Position numbers and translations under genes: made by a program | Source of the DNA: Legionella saoudiensis | Lineage (GTDB): Bacteria; Pseudomonadota; Gammaproteobacteria; Legionellales; Legionellaceae | Assembly: GCF_001465875.1 (NCBI RefSeq) | Contig: NZ_LN901321.1 | Span: 370,189 to 434,188, forward strand | Length of the DNA: 64,000 nt | Reading direction: 5' to 3' | Notes under the pieces: model-generated | Database searches by the model: none | The model's input: the letters and a program-made list of their open reading frames with translations, nothing else | Told to the model about the DNA's origin: nothing | In this document: positions 25,328 to 32,923 of the stretch, piece after piece | Position numbering within the stretch: the first letter of the stretch is position 1 | Layout of the letters: each line of letters opens with the position of its first letter

Positions 25328-27109
25328 TTATAAAGGCTCCAGGAAACGAGCGAGATTTGGTTTTTGATTTAACCTATATTGATAGACTACATAAAATGCC
25401 ATCACATTCTTCAAGTAGTTTCGAGTTTCTTGCCAAGGTAATGTTTCAATCCAGACATCGATTTCTTTTGGTGGATGGCTTCTTAGCCAATAGACCACTT
25501 GTTTGGGGCCTGCATTATAGGCTGCCGCGATAAGAATAGGATGATTATCAAATCGTTTTGCCAATTGTTTTAAATAAGCTACTCCAATGTTGATGTTCTT
25601 TTCTGATAAAAATAATTGATCCTTATTCTGATAGGAAATTTTATCTGCTTTAGAAACAACCCCTGCGGTATAGGGCATGACCTGCATCAAACCGCGTGCT
25701 CCAACCGTAGAGGTGGCATCCTCCCTAAAACCACTTTCCTGACGGATAATGGCGTAAATAAATTCTGGAGATACGGCGTATTTTTTAGCGTATTGCTGTA
25801 TGGCTGTTTTATAAGCGAGAGGGAAGCGCAAAATAAGTTGGTTATTGAGGCGATCTGTATTGCTTAAGTAAACTGATTTGCCATGCCATTGCAACGTGGT
25901 ATCAATCCAATAAACCAGCGCGCTGGCCTCATCTTTGGGTAATTCGCTAATAAAATCATTCAATAGGCGAGAAGCGGGCAGGGTATTTTTACTCTGATAT
26001 AGCGTTTTTACCTGATCTAGAAATTCTTGATAGGGCTTTAATACATTCAAGTTTTGTATGGGGGCTTCATTAACAAAGCTTGGGGTTTGTTTAAGACGTA
26101 AGCTGGCAAGAAAACCATAATATTGTCGGCTTTTCGCTAAGGGCTCGTACACAGCTCGTGCCTCAGCGATTTTACCTTGTTCTTCCAAAGAGCGTCCTAG
26201 CCAGTATTGCCAGCAGGGCGCTTCTTTGTTTTTAGAATTATTAATTAAGGTACTTACTTCTTTCCAGTCTTCGCGTTTTAAGGCGTAACGTATTTCCCAA
26301 TCAAGCAAAGTATCGTTGTAATATTGGGGGGCTACTTTCGCAAACCATACAGAGGTGTCTTCGCTATTGCGCATTGCTTTATACAAAGCAACATGAGCTA
26401 GAAATGCCTGCTGTTGCGCTTGGTTTAAAAGCTTCGATGTTTTGCTTTGTTGCCATAATTGCAGCGCCTTATCCATATTGATGGAAACCATGCGTTTTAG
26501 ACCATAAAGATAAAACTCACCATTTAGGCCTCCTGGACTAAGCTTGCTAATGGCGCTTGGGTTTTGTACTACAGCATTTAAGGTCTGGATGTCTGTTAGG
26601 TGAGGTGTTTTGTATTGTTTTAACAAATAACGTGCCAATTGAATGTTGCGTCGGTCTAAAGCAAGTGCGATCCGCTGGCTAATTAAATTTTGATCAAAAT
26701 TTTCATCATGCATTAAAAGCTCAAATAAGTTATTGCAGGCAGCAGGCCTGGACTCACCACTAAGCCATAGGGGAATTGAATCTTTTAATGCTTCTTGGCG
26801 AGCGCCAAGATTATACTTAGCGATTTGCTCATAGCAGGCAAGATTTAAATCAGTAGATGGTTGATAATATTGGGTGTAGCTGACCCAATCTTTAGTTCGT
26901 GCTAATTCATAAAGCCAACGTTCGCGCAATTTATTGGAAAGAGGGGTCGTCCCTTTAACAAATTCAAGAAAGACAGGCGTTGGGGTAACTGGTAGGTTCT
27001 TGCTTAAAGCAACATAAGTGTTAAAGCGCTCCATATATTCTGGTCCAGTAAGGGCCTGACTTGTATGTGCGCTGATAAGTCCGCATAGCAGGATAATTAT
27101 TTTTTTCAT
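25328..27109 (-). CDS. slt: Soluble lytic murein transglycosylase
   Basis: A 593-residue periplasmic lytic transglycosylase (Slt70 family, family 1). Signal peptide MKKIIILLCGLISAHTSQA, then a superhelical U-domain of many short helices (about residues 25-420) and a C-terminal goose-lysozyme-like domain with the catalytic Glu near residue 457 in IIRQESGFRED, then GARGLMQVMP and NINIGVAYL, and AYNAGP. It cleaves peptidoglycan to 1,6-anhydromuropeptides. It begins 3 nt after rpe, so the genes form an operon. Confidence 0.95.
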   Translation of the reverse strand: MKKIIILLCGLISAHTSQALTGPEYMERFNTYVALSKNLPVTPTPVFLEFVKGTTPLSNKLRERWLYELARTKDWVSYTQYYQPSTDLNLACYEQIAKYNLGARQEALKDSIPLWLSGESRPAACNNLFELLMHDENFDQNLISQRIALALDRRNIQLARYLLKQYKTPHLTDIQTLNAVVQNPSAISKLSPGGLNGEFYLYGLKRMVSINMDKALQLWQQSKTSKLLNQAQQQAFLAHVALYKAMRNSEDTSVWFAKVAPQYYNDTLLDWEIRYALKREDWKEVSTLINNSKNKEAPCWQYWLGRSLEEQGKIAEARAVYEPLAKSRQYYGFLASLRLKQTPSFVNEAPIQNLNVLKPYQEFLDQVKTLYQSKNTLPASRLLNDFISELPKDEASALVYWIDTTLQWHGKSVYLSNTDRLNNQLILRFPLAYKTAIQQYAKKYAVSPEFIYAIIRQESGFREDATSTVGARGLMQVMPYTAGVVSKADKISYQNKDQLFLSEKNINIGVAYLKQLAKRFDNHPILIAAAYNAGPKQVVYWLRSHPPKEIDVWIETLPWQETRNYLKNVMAFYVVYQYRLNQKPNLARFLEPL

Positions 27110-27112
27110 AAA

Positions 27113-27781
27113 TTATTTTTCATCGGCATTAATAGTCATTAATTGTTCACGCATGGAGGCTATTGTTTTTTTATAGTCATCGCTGTTAAATACAGCGGAA
27201 CCAGCAACAAATTGATTGGCTCCCGCGCGTGCTAAGTGTGCAATGTTTTGGATGCTCACACCACCATCAACACAGAGGTCCAACAGTGGGTAAGATTGGC
27301 GAATTTGCGTTATTTTATTAATAATTTCTGGAATCAATTTTTGACCGCCAAATCCCGGATTTACTGTCATAACCAAAACAAAATCTAACTTATGAGCACA
27401 CCAAGTAAGTACCTCAGTAGACGTGGCAGGGTTAAGTACCAGGCCCGCTTCACAGCCTAAATCGTGTATGAGTTGCAGGCTTCTATCTAAATGAATGGTT
27501 GCATCATGATGAATACTGATGCGTTTGGCTCCTGCTTTAGCAAAGGCTTCAATTAGAGTATCTACAGGTTCAACCATTAGGTGAACATCTACTGGTAAGC
27601 TGGGAAAACGTGTGATTAAGGCGCTACAAAATGCAGGACCAAAGGTAAGATTGGGAACATAATGATTGTCCATAACATCAAAATGGATAAAATCGGCTCC
27701 TGCTTGCATGACCGCATCTACTTCTTCGCCAAGACGGGTTAAATCAGCAGAAAGCATAGAGGGTAGTATTTGGTAAGTCAT
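27113..27781 (-). CDS. rpe: Ribulose-phosphate 3-epimerase
   Basis: A 222-residue TIM-barrel enzyme interconverting ribulose-5-phosphate and xylulose-5-phosphate. The start ATG 27781 gives MTYQILPSMLSADLTRLGEE, matching the family; a GTG at 27811 would add 10 unsupported residues. Metal and catalytic motifs are visible: FIHFDVMDNHYVPN, VDVHLMVEP and MTVNPGFGGQK, with LCVDGGVS near the end. Upstream of slt in an operon. Confidence 0.95.
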   Translation of the reverse strand: MTYQILPSMLSADLTRLGEEVDAVMQAGADFIHFDVMDNHYVPNLTFGPAFCSALITRFPSLPVDVHLMVEPVDTLIEAFAKAGAKRISIHHDATIHLDRSLQLIHDLGCEAGLVLNPATSTEVLTWCAHKLDFVLVMTVNPGFGGQKLIPEIINKITQIRQSYPLLDLCVDGGVSIQNIAHLARAGANQFVAGSAVFNSDDYKKTIASMREQLMTINADEK

Positions 27782-28037
27782 GTTGTGCTTTTTAAAATTA
27801 TGCAATGGCACATATCATATGCTGTTCTGGGCAAACATTCTATATAGATGTGGAGTATAACTAGGTAAAGTCAGGTCTGGAGGGCACAGTTTACTTGTTT
27901 TTTACCAAGAGATTAATCGCTCAAAAATTACTCTCAATATTGAGTATTTGCTCAAGACATGGGATAATGCTTAGGCATTTCTGCTCGTGTAATTTGAATA
28001 TTACTGAGACCTAATCATGCTTTTTAGGAAGAATAAT

Positions 28038-28304
28038 ATGAGTCAAAATTGGCCTACCAGAGACAGAGATTTAGATGCTGCACGTGTAATTATGGAGGAA
28101 TATGCTAGTGAGCGGGATAGTGACTCATTAGGGCTTTTTGAAATTGTTGTTGATCCTACGGAAAAGCGGATGAATTTTTGCTTATCCGGCTGGGTTGTTA
28201 CCTTAGCAAAGCATTTTTATCTACTATATGGGGAGAGTCAGGGGGATTTCGTGACTCGGCAGGTGATTACACGCTGCATCACCCAGGGAAATACCTTACA
28301 TTAA
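28038..28304 (+). CDS. Small hypothetical protein
   Basis: An 88-residue soluble protein starting MSQNWPTRDRDLDAAR. AGGAAG lies 8 nt upstream of ATG 28038, preferred over an in-frame ATG at 28017. No signal peptide, metal-binding motif or known domain; a SGWVVTLAKHFYLLYG stretch may be a hydrophobic helix. Monocistronic. Not recognised. Confidence 0.6.
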   Translation: MSQNWPTRDRDLDAARVIMEEYASERDSDSLGLFEIVVDPTEKRMNFCLSGWVVTLAKHFYLLYGESQGDFVTRQVITRCITQGNTLH

Positions 28305-28338
28305 AAGCGTGAATATTTGCAGCCGACTTCCTCTGTAC

Positions 28339-28351
28339 TAATACGGGCTAC
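28339..28351. repeat. Short copy of the GTAGCCCGTATTA repeat
   Basis: TAATACGGGCTAC is the reverse complement of GTAGCCCGTATTA, the arm also seen at 6963 and 8271. It stands alone here, without the second arm. Confidence 0.3.
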
Positions 28352-28367
28352 TGTTCCTTGCCTTATT

Positions 28368-28395
28368 CTATGCCCTGCGGGGTCGTGGGGCATAG
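28368..28395. terminator. Hairpin between convergent genes
   Basis: CTATGCCC (28368-28375) pairs with GGGCATAG (28388-28395), with a 12-nt loop, between the ends of the 28038 gene and the convergent 28417 gene. A bidirectional terminator is inferred from position; T-runs are weak. Confidence 0.4.
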
Positions 28396-28416
28396 AAATA
28401 ATTAAGATACATAAGC

Positions 28417-29571
28417 TCAACCGATGATATTAATATCATCACTTTTTTTCTTCTTACGTTTGCTCCACAGCCAAAATGCTAAGCCAGTAACTGCAATCAA
28501 AAGAATAATAATAGATATGACAAAGATTAATACATGTTTTGCGTGTCTCTTTCTTTTTATTTCTTCTTCTAATAGCTTTTTAGCGTCTACAGTCTCTGCA
28601 GGTGGTTTATAGCCTGGGGTGCAGACTGCGCCATTTAATAATAACTTAAAGAGTACGGGACGGCCGCTAACCATTTGTGCGTTAATTTGTATAATGACAT
28701 ATTCTTCTGAAAAGGCGCGTCGTTCACATAAATAGTATAAATCCGCAGTCCAGCCGTCTTTGCTTTTCTTGAAGAGCGTCTTTGTAGGTTTGTCTTTATA
28801 AATAAGTTTGATATGGACGCTTTCAGGCTTAATCAAGTTAGGATACTGTAGTTGAATCATTACCGAATCATGTTTGGCATTAATCATTTGTTCGAAGGGG
28901 GAGGGGTGAATAACCGCTTGATATTCCTTTTTTTGGTTAATATAGGTCCCTTCTGTCCGCAAAGTTGCTTGATAAGTTCCTACCGGTATGTCCAAAATAA
29001 AGGCATTTGTAAATACTCCATTTTTGTCATAGGGAATGACATAAGAAAAATTATGTTCGCTATTATGCAGCTCAAAATTCATTTTTAAATCTTTTGCAGC
29101 CAGGTCAGATTTAATAGGCTGTTCGTCTTGTTTAAGATAGCTATTTAATGTGATTAACTCACCAATAAAATAGGTTCCACTGGTGAAGTTAGTACCTAAA
29201 TTAGCATTTACCAGTATTAATACCTCCTGCAATTGCTCTTCAGGACCTGATAAAACCCATTTTCCTGCTGTAGGAGTATGCATTTGTACTACTCCATAAT
29301 TGGCAGTAGCTAAGATTCCATTGTCCTCTTTAGCTAAAGAATATTTTTTTTCGTCAGGCGCTGTTAAATACAGGTCTCTAATGTTCGCAGTTTTTTTGAA
29401 AATTAAAGTAAATTGCTGCAGTTTAGGAGGAATAATAATCGAGCGCGTAGATGTTGTATCCTGGAGATTTGGGCGCGTTTCTTTGGAGGCTGCAGAATCG
29501 GCAGTACCCGGAATGCTGAGTAACAAATAAAAACAAAAAACTATGTAAATTAAGTACCAATATTTTTTCAT
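28417..29571 (-). CDS. Membrane-anchored periplasmic protein, TIGR03503-like
   Basis: A 384-residue protein with a signal peptide (MKKYWYLIYIVFCFYLLLSI), a large beta-rich periplasmic part (about residues 25-330) and a C-terminal membrane helix (VLIFVISIIILLIAVTGLAF) ending in a basic cytoplasmic tail RKKKKSD. The stretch ANIRDLYLTAPD recalls the TIGR03503 family, a group of unknown role; this match is tentative. ATG 29571 has AAAAGGA about 6 nt upstream. Single gene. Confidence 0.65.
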   Translation of the reverse strand: MKKYWYLIYIVFCFYLLLSIPGTADSAASKETRPNLQDTTSTRSIIIPPKLQQFTLIFKKTANIRDLYLTAPDEKKYSLAKEDNGILATANYGVVQMHTPTAGKWVLSGPEEQLQEVLILVNANLGTNFTSGTYFIGELITLNSYLKQDEQPIKSDLAAKDLKMNFELHNSEHNFSYVIPYDKNGVFTNAFILDIPVGTYQATLRTEGTYINQKKEYQAVIHPSPFEQMINAKHDSVMIQLQYPNLIKPESVHIKLIYKDKPTKTLFKKSKDGWTADLYYLCERRAFSEEYVIIQINAQMVSGRPVLFKLLLNGAVCTPGYKPPAETVDAKKLLEEEIKRKRHAKHVLIFVISIIILLIAVTGLAFWLWSKRKKKKSDDINIIG

Positions 29572-29800
29572 GAGAAGTCCTTTTCTCAACTGTGCTTTTT
29601 TGAGGAAACCGCAGTTAAGATGCTGAAAAATACCAATAATTGTACCCTAATTATGGGTACAAATACATTGGGCTATATAAAGGTTTTGTTGTTTATTACA
29701 AAAATAACTAGCATAAAAAAAAGTCTTGATGTATAAATCCTGATTTTACAGTCCTCACGCTCCGGTTACTGAGAAAAGTGGTACTAGGTAGTAGTTGGTT

Positions 29801-31570
29801 ATGAATTTCAAATCGAAAACAGAAGCTTATTCCTATGCTATTTTATTGCTAACGCGGTTAAGCAAGCGCTATGCTAAATGGACTTTTTTTCAAGAAAATA
29901 GTGCCATTACCCAAATCAATGCGTGTATTTGCAGTCTAAAAATTGCCATGGAAAATCATGAGCAAGATTTAAAAGTTAGTGCAGAGCGTATCGAAGGGCT
30001 CATTTCTCAGTGTGCTCTTCTTCCTGATGATGAAGCTTTACTTAGGGAGTTGAGCACTAATATTTTAAATAGTACGTATCAGCAAACGATTCAAGAGAAA
30101 TTTGATAATCCATTGGCGCGGCGTTGGGAGTCGGAGCTGGCAATTGTTTTATTCTGCAACCCAACTACTGCAATGATGCAAGCAGTAAACGAAGTGTCCG
30201 CACAAATTCTTCTTTTTATTGAGCAATTAAGTCTACTTAAAGAATTTGATTGGTCTTTTTATATTGATCTTTTTAGCCGAAGTTATCATGTTATCTCTTT
30301 TGGAGCAGAAGAAAATCCTACGTTAGAAGAGATAAAAAAAATACTGGTAGAAAATAGGCCTGAGCAATTAGCTGAAATAATGCACATACATTATAAATTT
30401 GCTCAAGGCATCATTCGAAAGTTTCCTATCAAAGGAATAGAAAGAAAACCTGTAGGCAAAATGGCAGAGATTGTAGCCCGTATATGGCAAGGGCCTGCAG
30501 AAAAATTTTTTTCCGAAGGCTTACAAGACTCTATCTCTGGCGCATCATATCGAGGCTATATCCCCGATCATCTAATGTATGGCTCTCTTCTATATAAAGT
30601 GCTTGATAATCGCGGCAAGCTGCCTAATTCTTTTAATGAAGAAAGCACGCAGCAATTAGGTTTATTGGGTTGGGGACAAGAAGAATATGAAATTGGCCTT
30701 CCCAAGCATCATTCTATATGGACTGCCGATTGCAAGGCACAAGGAGCTAATCTTGGATCCCAGTATGTTCTTGATTTAATAGAAAATGATGCGGTTTATG
30801 TTTCAGGCCCGTCTGGTATGACGAGTGTGCTTTTAGGCCAAATGGAAATTTTGGCTAACTTCCCAACGGTGAGTTTAAAAAAGAATTATTTAACGGCAGT
30901 GATGGTTTATATTGTTGCTGCGGGATTTCATAGTATTCATGAGGTAATAGCCCCCGCCCACTATGCATTAGAGCTGATTCCTGGTTATGAAGTTCATGTT
31001 CCACAACAAGGCAAGTTAGCTCCACCACCAAATTATAACCAATTTTTTATTCAACAAGCATTCATTGATCCTGATTTTGCCGCGCGTCGTGATACTGCTT
31101 GGATGAATTATCTAAATTATTTTAGTCAGTTTTATGTACCTCGACATTTGGCTAAACCTTTAGCGCAGCCAAATGTTCTACCCCAACAGCAATTAGGTAA
31201 AAAGCCAATTGACCCCATATTAGTAAATGAGGTGAAGTTGGAAATGAGTCGGTATATTAATGCGCGAGGCAATAGTGATGGGCGTTTAAGTTTTATCAGC
31301 TGCGTGTTTCGTAATAATGAGTTAACTAAAAAGAAATTGTCTTTGGCAATTGAATTTAATAAGCAATTAGCATTAGTAAAAACACTGAGCGACCTCGATG
31401 TCTTAATTGATAATACCGTTAATGCAAATTTAATTACAGAAAAAGAAATGGGTAAAACTTATGGCGTTTTAACCAGAAGTGGTTTGAATCGAAGTTTAGA
31501 GCATATTAAAACGATCATTAAAGAACACGTTTTTCCTCAGGAGGAAAACGCCTGGATTATTTTAAAGTAG
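29801..31570 (+). CDS. Large protein of unknown function, effector candidate
   Basis: A 589-residue soluble protein, helical in the first 250 residues. The central region has strongly conserved-looking segments: SISGASYRGYIPDHLMYGSL, KAQGANLGSQYVLDLIEND, VYVSGPSGMTSVLLGQM and GFHSIHEVIAPAHYALELIP, with several His and Glu that could be catalytic or metal-binding. I recall related sequences in Legionella but cannot name a family. No signal peptide. The end (FPQEENAWIILK) is short and acidic. Start ATG 29801 follows AGGTAG; a TTG six bases earlier is possible. Operon with 31580. Confidence 0.7.
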   Translation: MNFKSKTEAYSYAILLLTRLSKRYAKWTFFQENSAITQINACICSLKIAMENHEQDLKVSAERIEGLISQCALLPDDEALLRELSTNILNSTYQQTIQEKFDNPLARRWESELAIVLFCNPTTAMMQAVNEVSAQILLFIEQLSLLKEFDWSFYIDLFSRSYHVISFGAEENPTLEEIKKILVENRPEQLAEIMHIHYKFAQGIIRKFPIKGIERKPVGKMAEIVARIWQGPAEKFFSEGLQDSISGASYRGYIPDHLMYGSLLYKVLDNRGKLPNSFNEESTQQLGLLGWGQEEYEIGLPKHHSIWTADCKAQGANLGSQYVLDLIENDAVYVSGPSGMTSVLLGQMEILANFPTVSLKKNYLTAVMVYIVAAGFHSIHEVIAPAHYALELIPGYEVHVPQQGKLAPPPNYNQFFIQQAFIDPDFAARRDTAWMNYLNYFSQFYVPRHLAKPLAQPNVLPQQQLGKKPIDPILVNEVKLEMSRYINARGNSDGRLSFISCVFRNNELTKKKLSLAIEFNKQLALVKTLSDLDVLIDNTVNANLITEKEMGKTYGVLTRSGLNRSLEHIKTIIKEHVFPQEENAWIILK

Positions 31571-31579
31571 GAGCTATTT

Positions 31580-31987
31580 ATGTCTGAAAAATTTGGAGGC
31601 TTTTTTAATAAAGGCCCTATGGCTGGAAAGCAGCGACTATTCCATTTGTTGGAAAATGCGGATAGCGGAATAACTACGGCTGAATTTGATACCTTTCCTC
31701 TAAGTCATGAGGATGTTACACGATTAGCAAAAATTATAAGAGAGAATACTTCCTTAAAGGCTATCTCATTAATCGATTGTAATTTGAGCTCCGAGGATCT
31801 CGAAGAATTGGCTATGGCGGTTTTGAGCAATAGTACATTGCAAAAATTCCAAGTGGAATTATTTTATGATTGCAGTAAAACCCTACGCGATCTGATGACT
31901 ACAGTCGATTCTCATCTTAAAAATAATATAAATATGATGCACAAGCTGGATATGCCAGAACAAATAATGAAAGCGATTTGTGTGTAA
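31580..31987 (+). CDS. Short leucine-rich-repeat protein
   Basis: A 135-residue protein with one clear ribonuclease-inhibitor-type LRR block: LSHEDVTRLAKIIRENTSLK, then AISLIDCNLSSEDLEELAMA and VLSNSTLQKFQVELF. The helix-beta pattern repeats about every 28 residues, so two to three repeats are present. It begins 9 nt after the preceding effector-like gene. LRR proteins are frequent among Legionella effectors; this one is short and may be a remnant or an accessory. Confidence 0.65.
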   Translation: MSEKFGGFFNKGPMAGKQRLFHLLENADSGITTAEFDTFPLSHEDVTRLAKIIRENTSLKAISLIDCNLSSEDLEELAMAVLSNSTLQKFQVELFYDCSKTLRDLMTTVDSHLKNNINMMHKLDMPEQIMKAICV

Positions 31988-32042
31988 CCTTCACAGTGCA
32001 AGCAACTTAATGTTTCGTTATCTTAAGTAAGTGCCATTAGCT

Positions 32043-32056
32043 GCCTGCAACCAGGC
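32043..32056. repeat. Partial CCTGGTTGC-family repeat
   Basis: GCCTGCAACCAGGC keeps the right arm of the hairpin family with a shortened left arm. Extended similarity (GCAACCAGG then YTTCCC) to 42935-42946 supports common origin. It is downstream of two converging genes. Confidence 0.35.
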
Positions 32057-32071
32057 TTCCCTTATAAGTAC

Positions 32072-32818
32072 TTAAAACTCTGATAGATACTTATCATAAT
32101 TTTGCTTATATTCAGGGGAGCCTTGATATTGTAATAAGGCTTGATTTAACGCAGTCAATAAAGCGCCTTCCCCTGGATTTACCGCAATACCTAGTCCATA
32201 ACCATACATATAAGGTGGGCCTGCTAATTTAAAGGTATCGGAAGAATTCGCCGCCCAATAATTCGCGGTTGGGTTATCCAGTAAGATAATGTCTACTTCA
32301 CCTCGATTTAAACCTGTGAGCTGGTCTGAAACAGTAATGTAGAATTTAATTTTTGGATTCTTAACTCCCATGGTATTTAATTCTTGCTCAAATACAGTAC
32401 CCGTTTCCAAGCCAATTCTTTTGCCATTCAAAAACTCTAAAGTAAAAGGTTCCGTCTTTACTTTGGGAGTGGTAACAAAACGCGAATAACTAAGCAGATA
32501 AGGTAAACTAAAGTTTACAAGCTTGGCTCGTTCTGGAGTAATCGTAATAGAGCTCATAGCCATATCAATTTGTTTTCTGGCAACAGCATCTAAAAGCTCA
32601 TCAAAACGCATAATGTGATAATGGCAGGTACGTCCCATGATTCTGCACAAGGCATTCATCGAGTCAATGTCAAAGCCATAGATTTCATTTTTTGAACCGC
32701 GCATCACAAAGGGCGGGTTAAAATTTTCAGTTCCAATATTGAGCACAGGCAGGTCCTGTGCAAATAGCGCAGAAGAAAAGCTAATAGCCGCAAGCAAAAG
32801 ACTACGAAAAAAATTCAT
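32072..32818 (-). CDS. Periplasmic amino-acid-binding protein (SBP family 3)
   Basis: A 248-residue type II solute-binding protein with a signal peptide (MNFFRSLLLAAISFSSALFA). Signature FDIDSMNALCRIMGR follows IYG, with SSITITPERAKLVNFSLPYL and a C-terminal GLGIAVNPGEGALLTALNQA. Related to ArtI/ArtJ/HisJ-type binding proteins, so a basic or polar amino acid is a likely ligand, but the specificity is not certain. No permease or ATPase genes flank it. Divergent from glnE. Confidence 0.9.
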   Translation of the reverse strand: MNFFRSLLLAAISFSSALFAQDLPVLNIGTENFNPPFVMRGSKNEIYGFDIDSMNALCRIMGRTCHYHIMRFDELLDAVARKQIDMAMSSITITPERAKLVNFSLPYLLSYSRFVTTPKVKTEPFTLEFLNGKRIGLETGTVFEQELNTMGVKNPKIKFYITVSDQLTGLNRGEVDIILLDNPTANYWAANSSDTFKLAGPPYMYGYGLGIAVNPGEGALLTALNQALLQYQGSPEYKQNYDKYLSEF

Positions 32819-32923
32819 TTTAATTCACTGAATAATGATTGATTTTTATAGATTATAACGAGATATTAGTTTTGGGAACGAAAAATTTCATTATTATGTG
32901 AATTCAGGATAAGAATCGAATTT

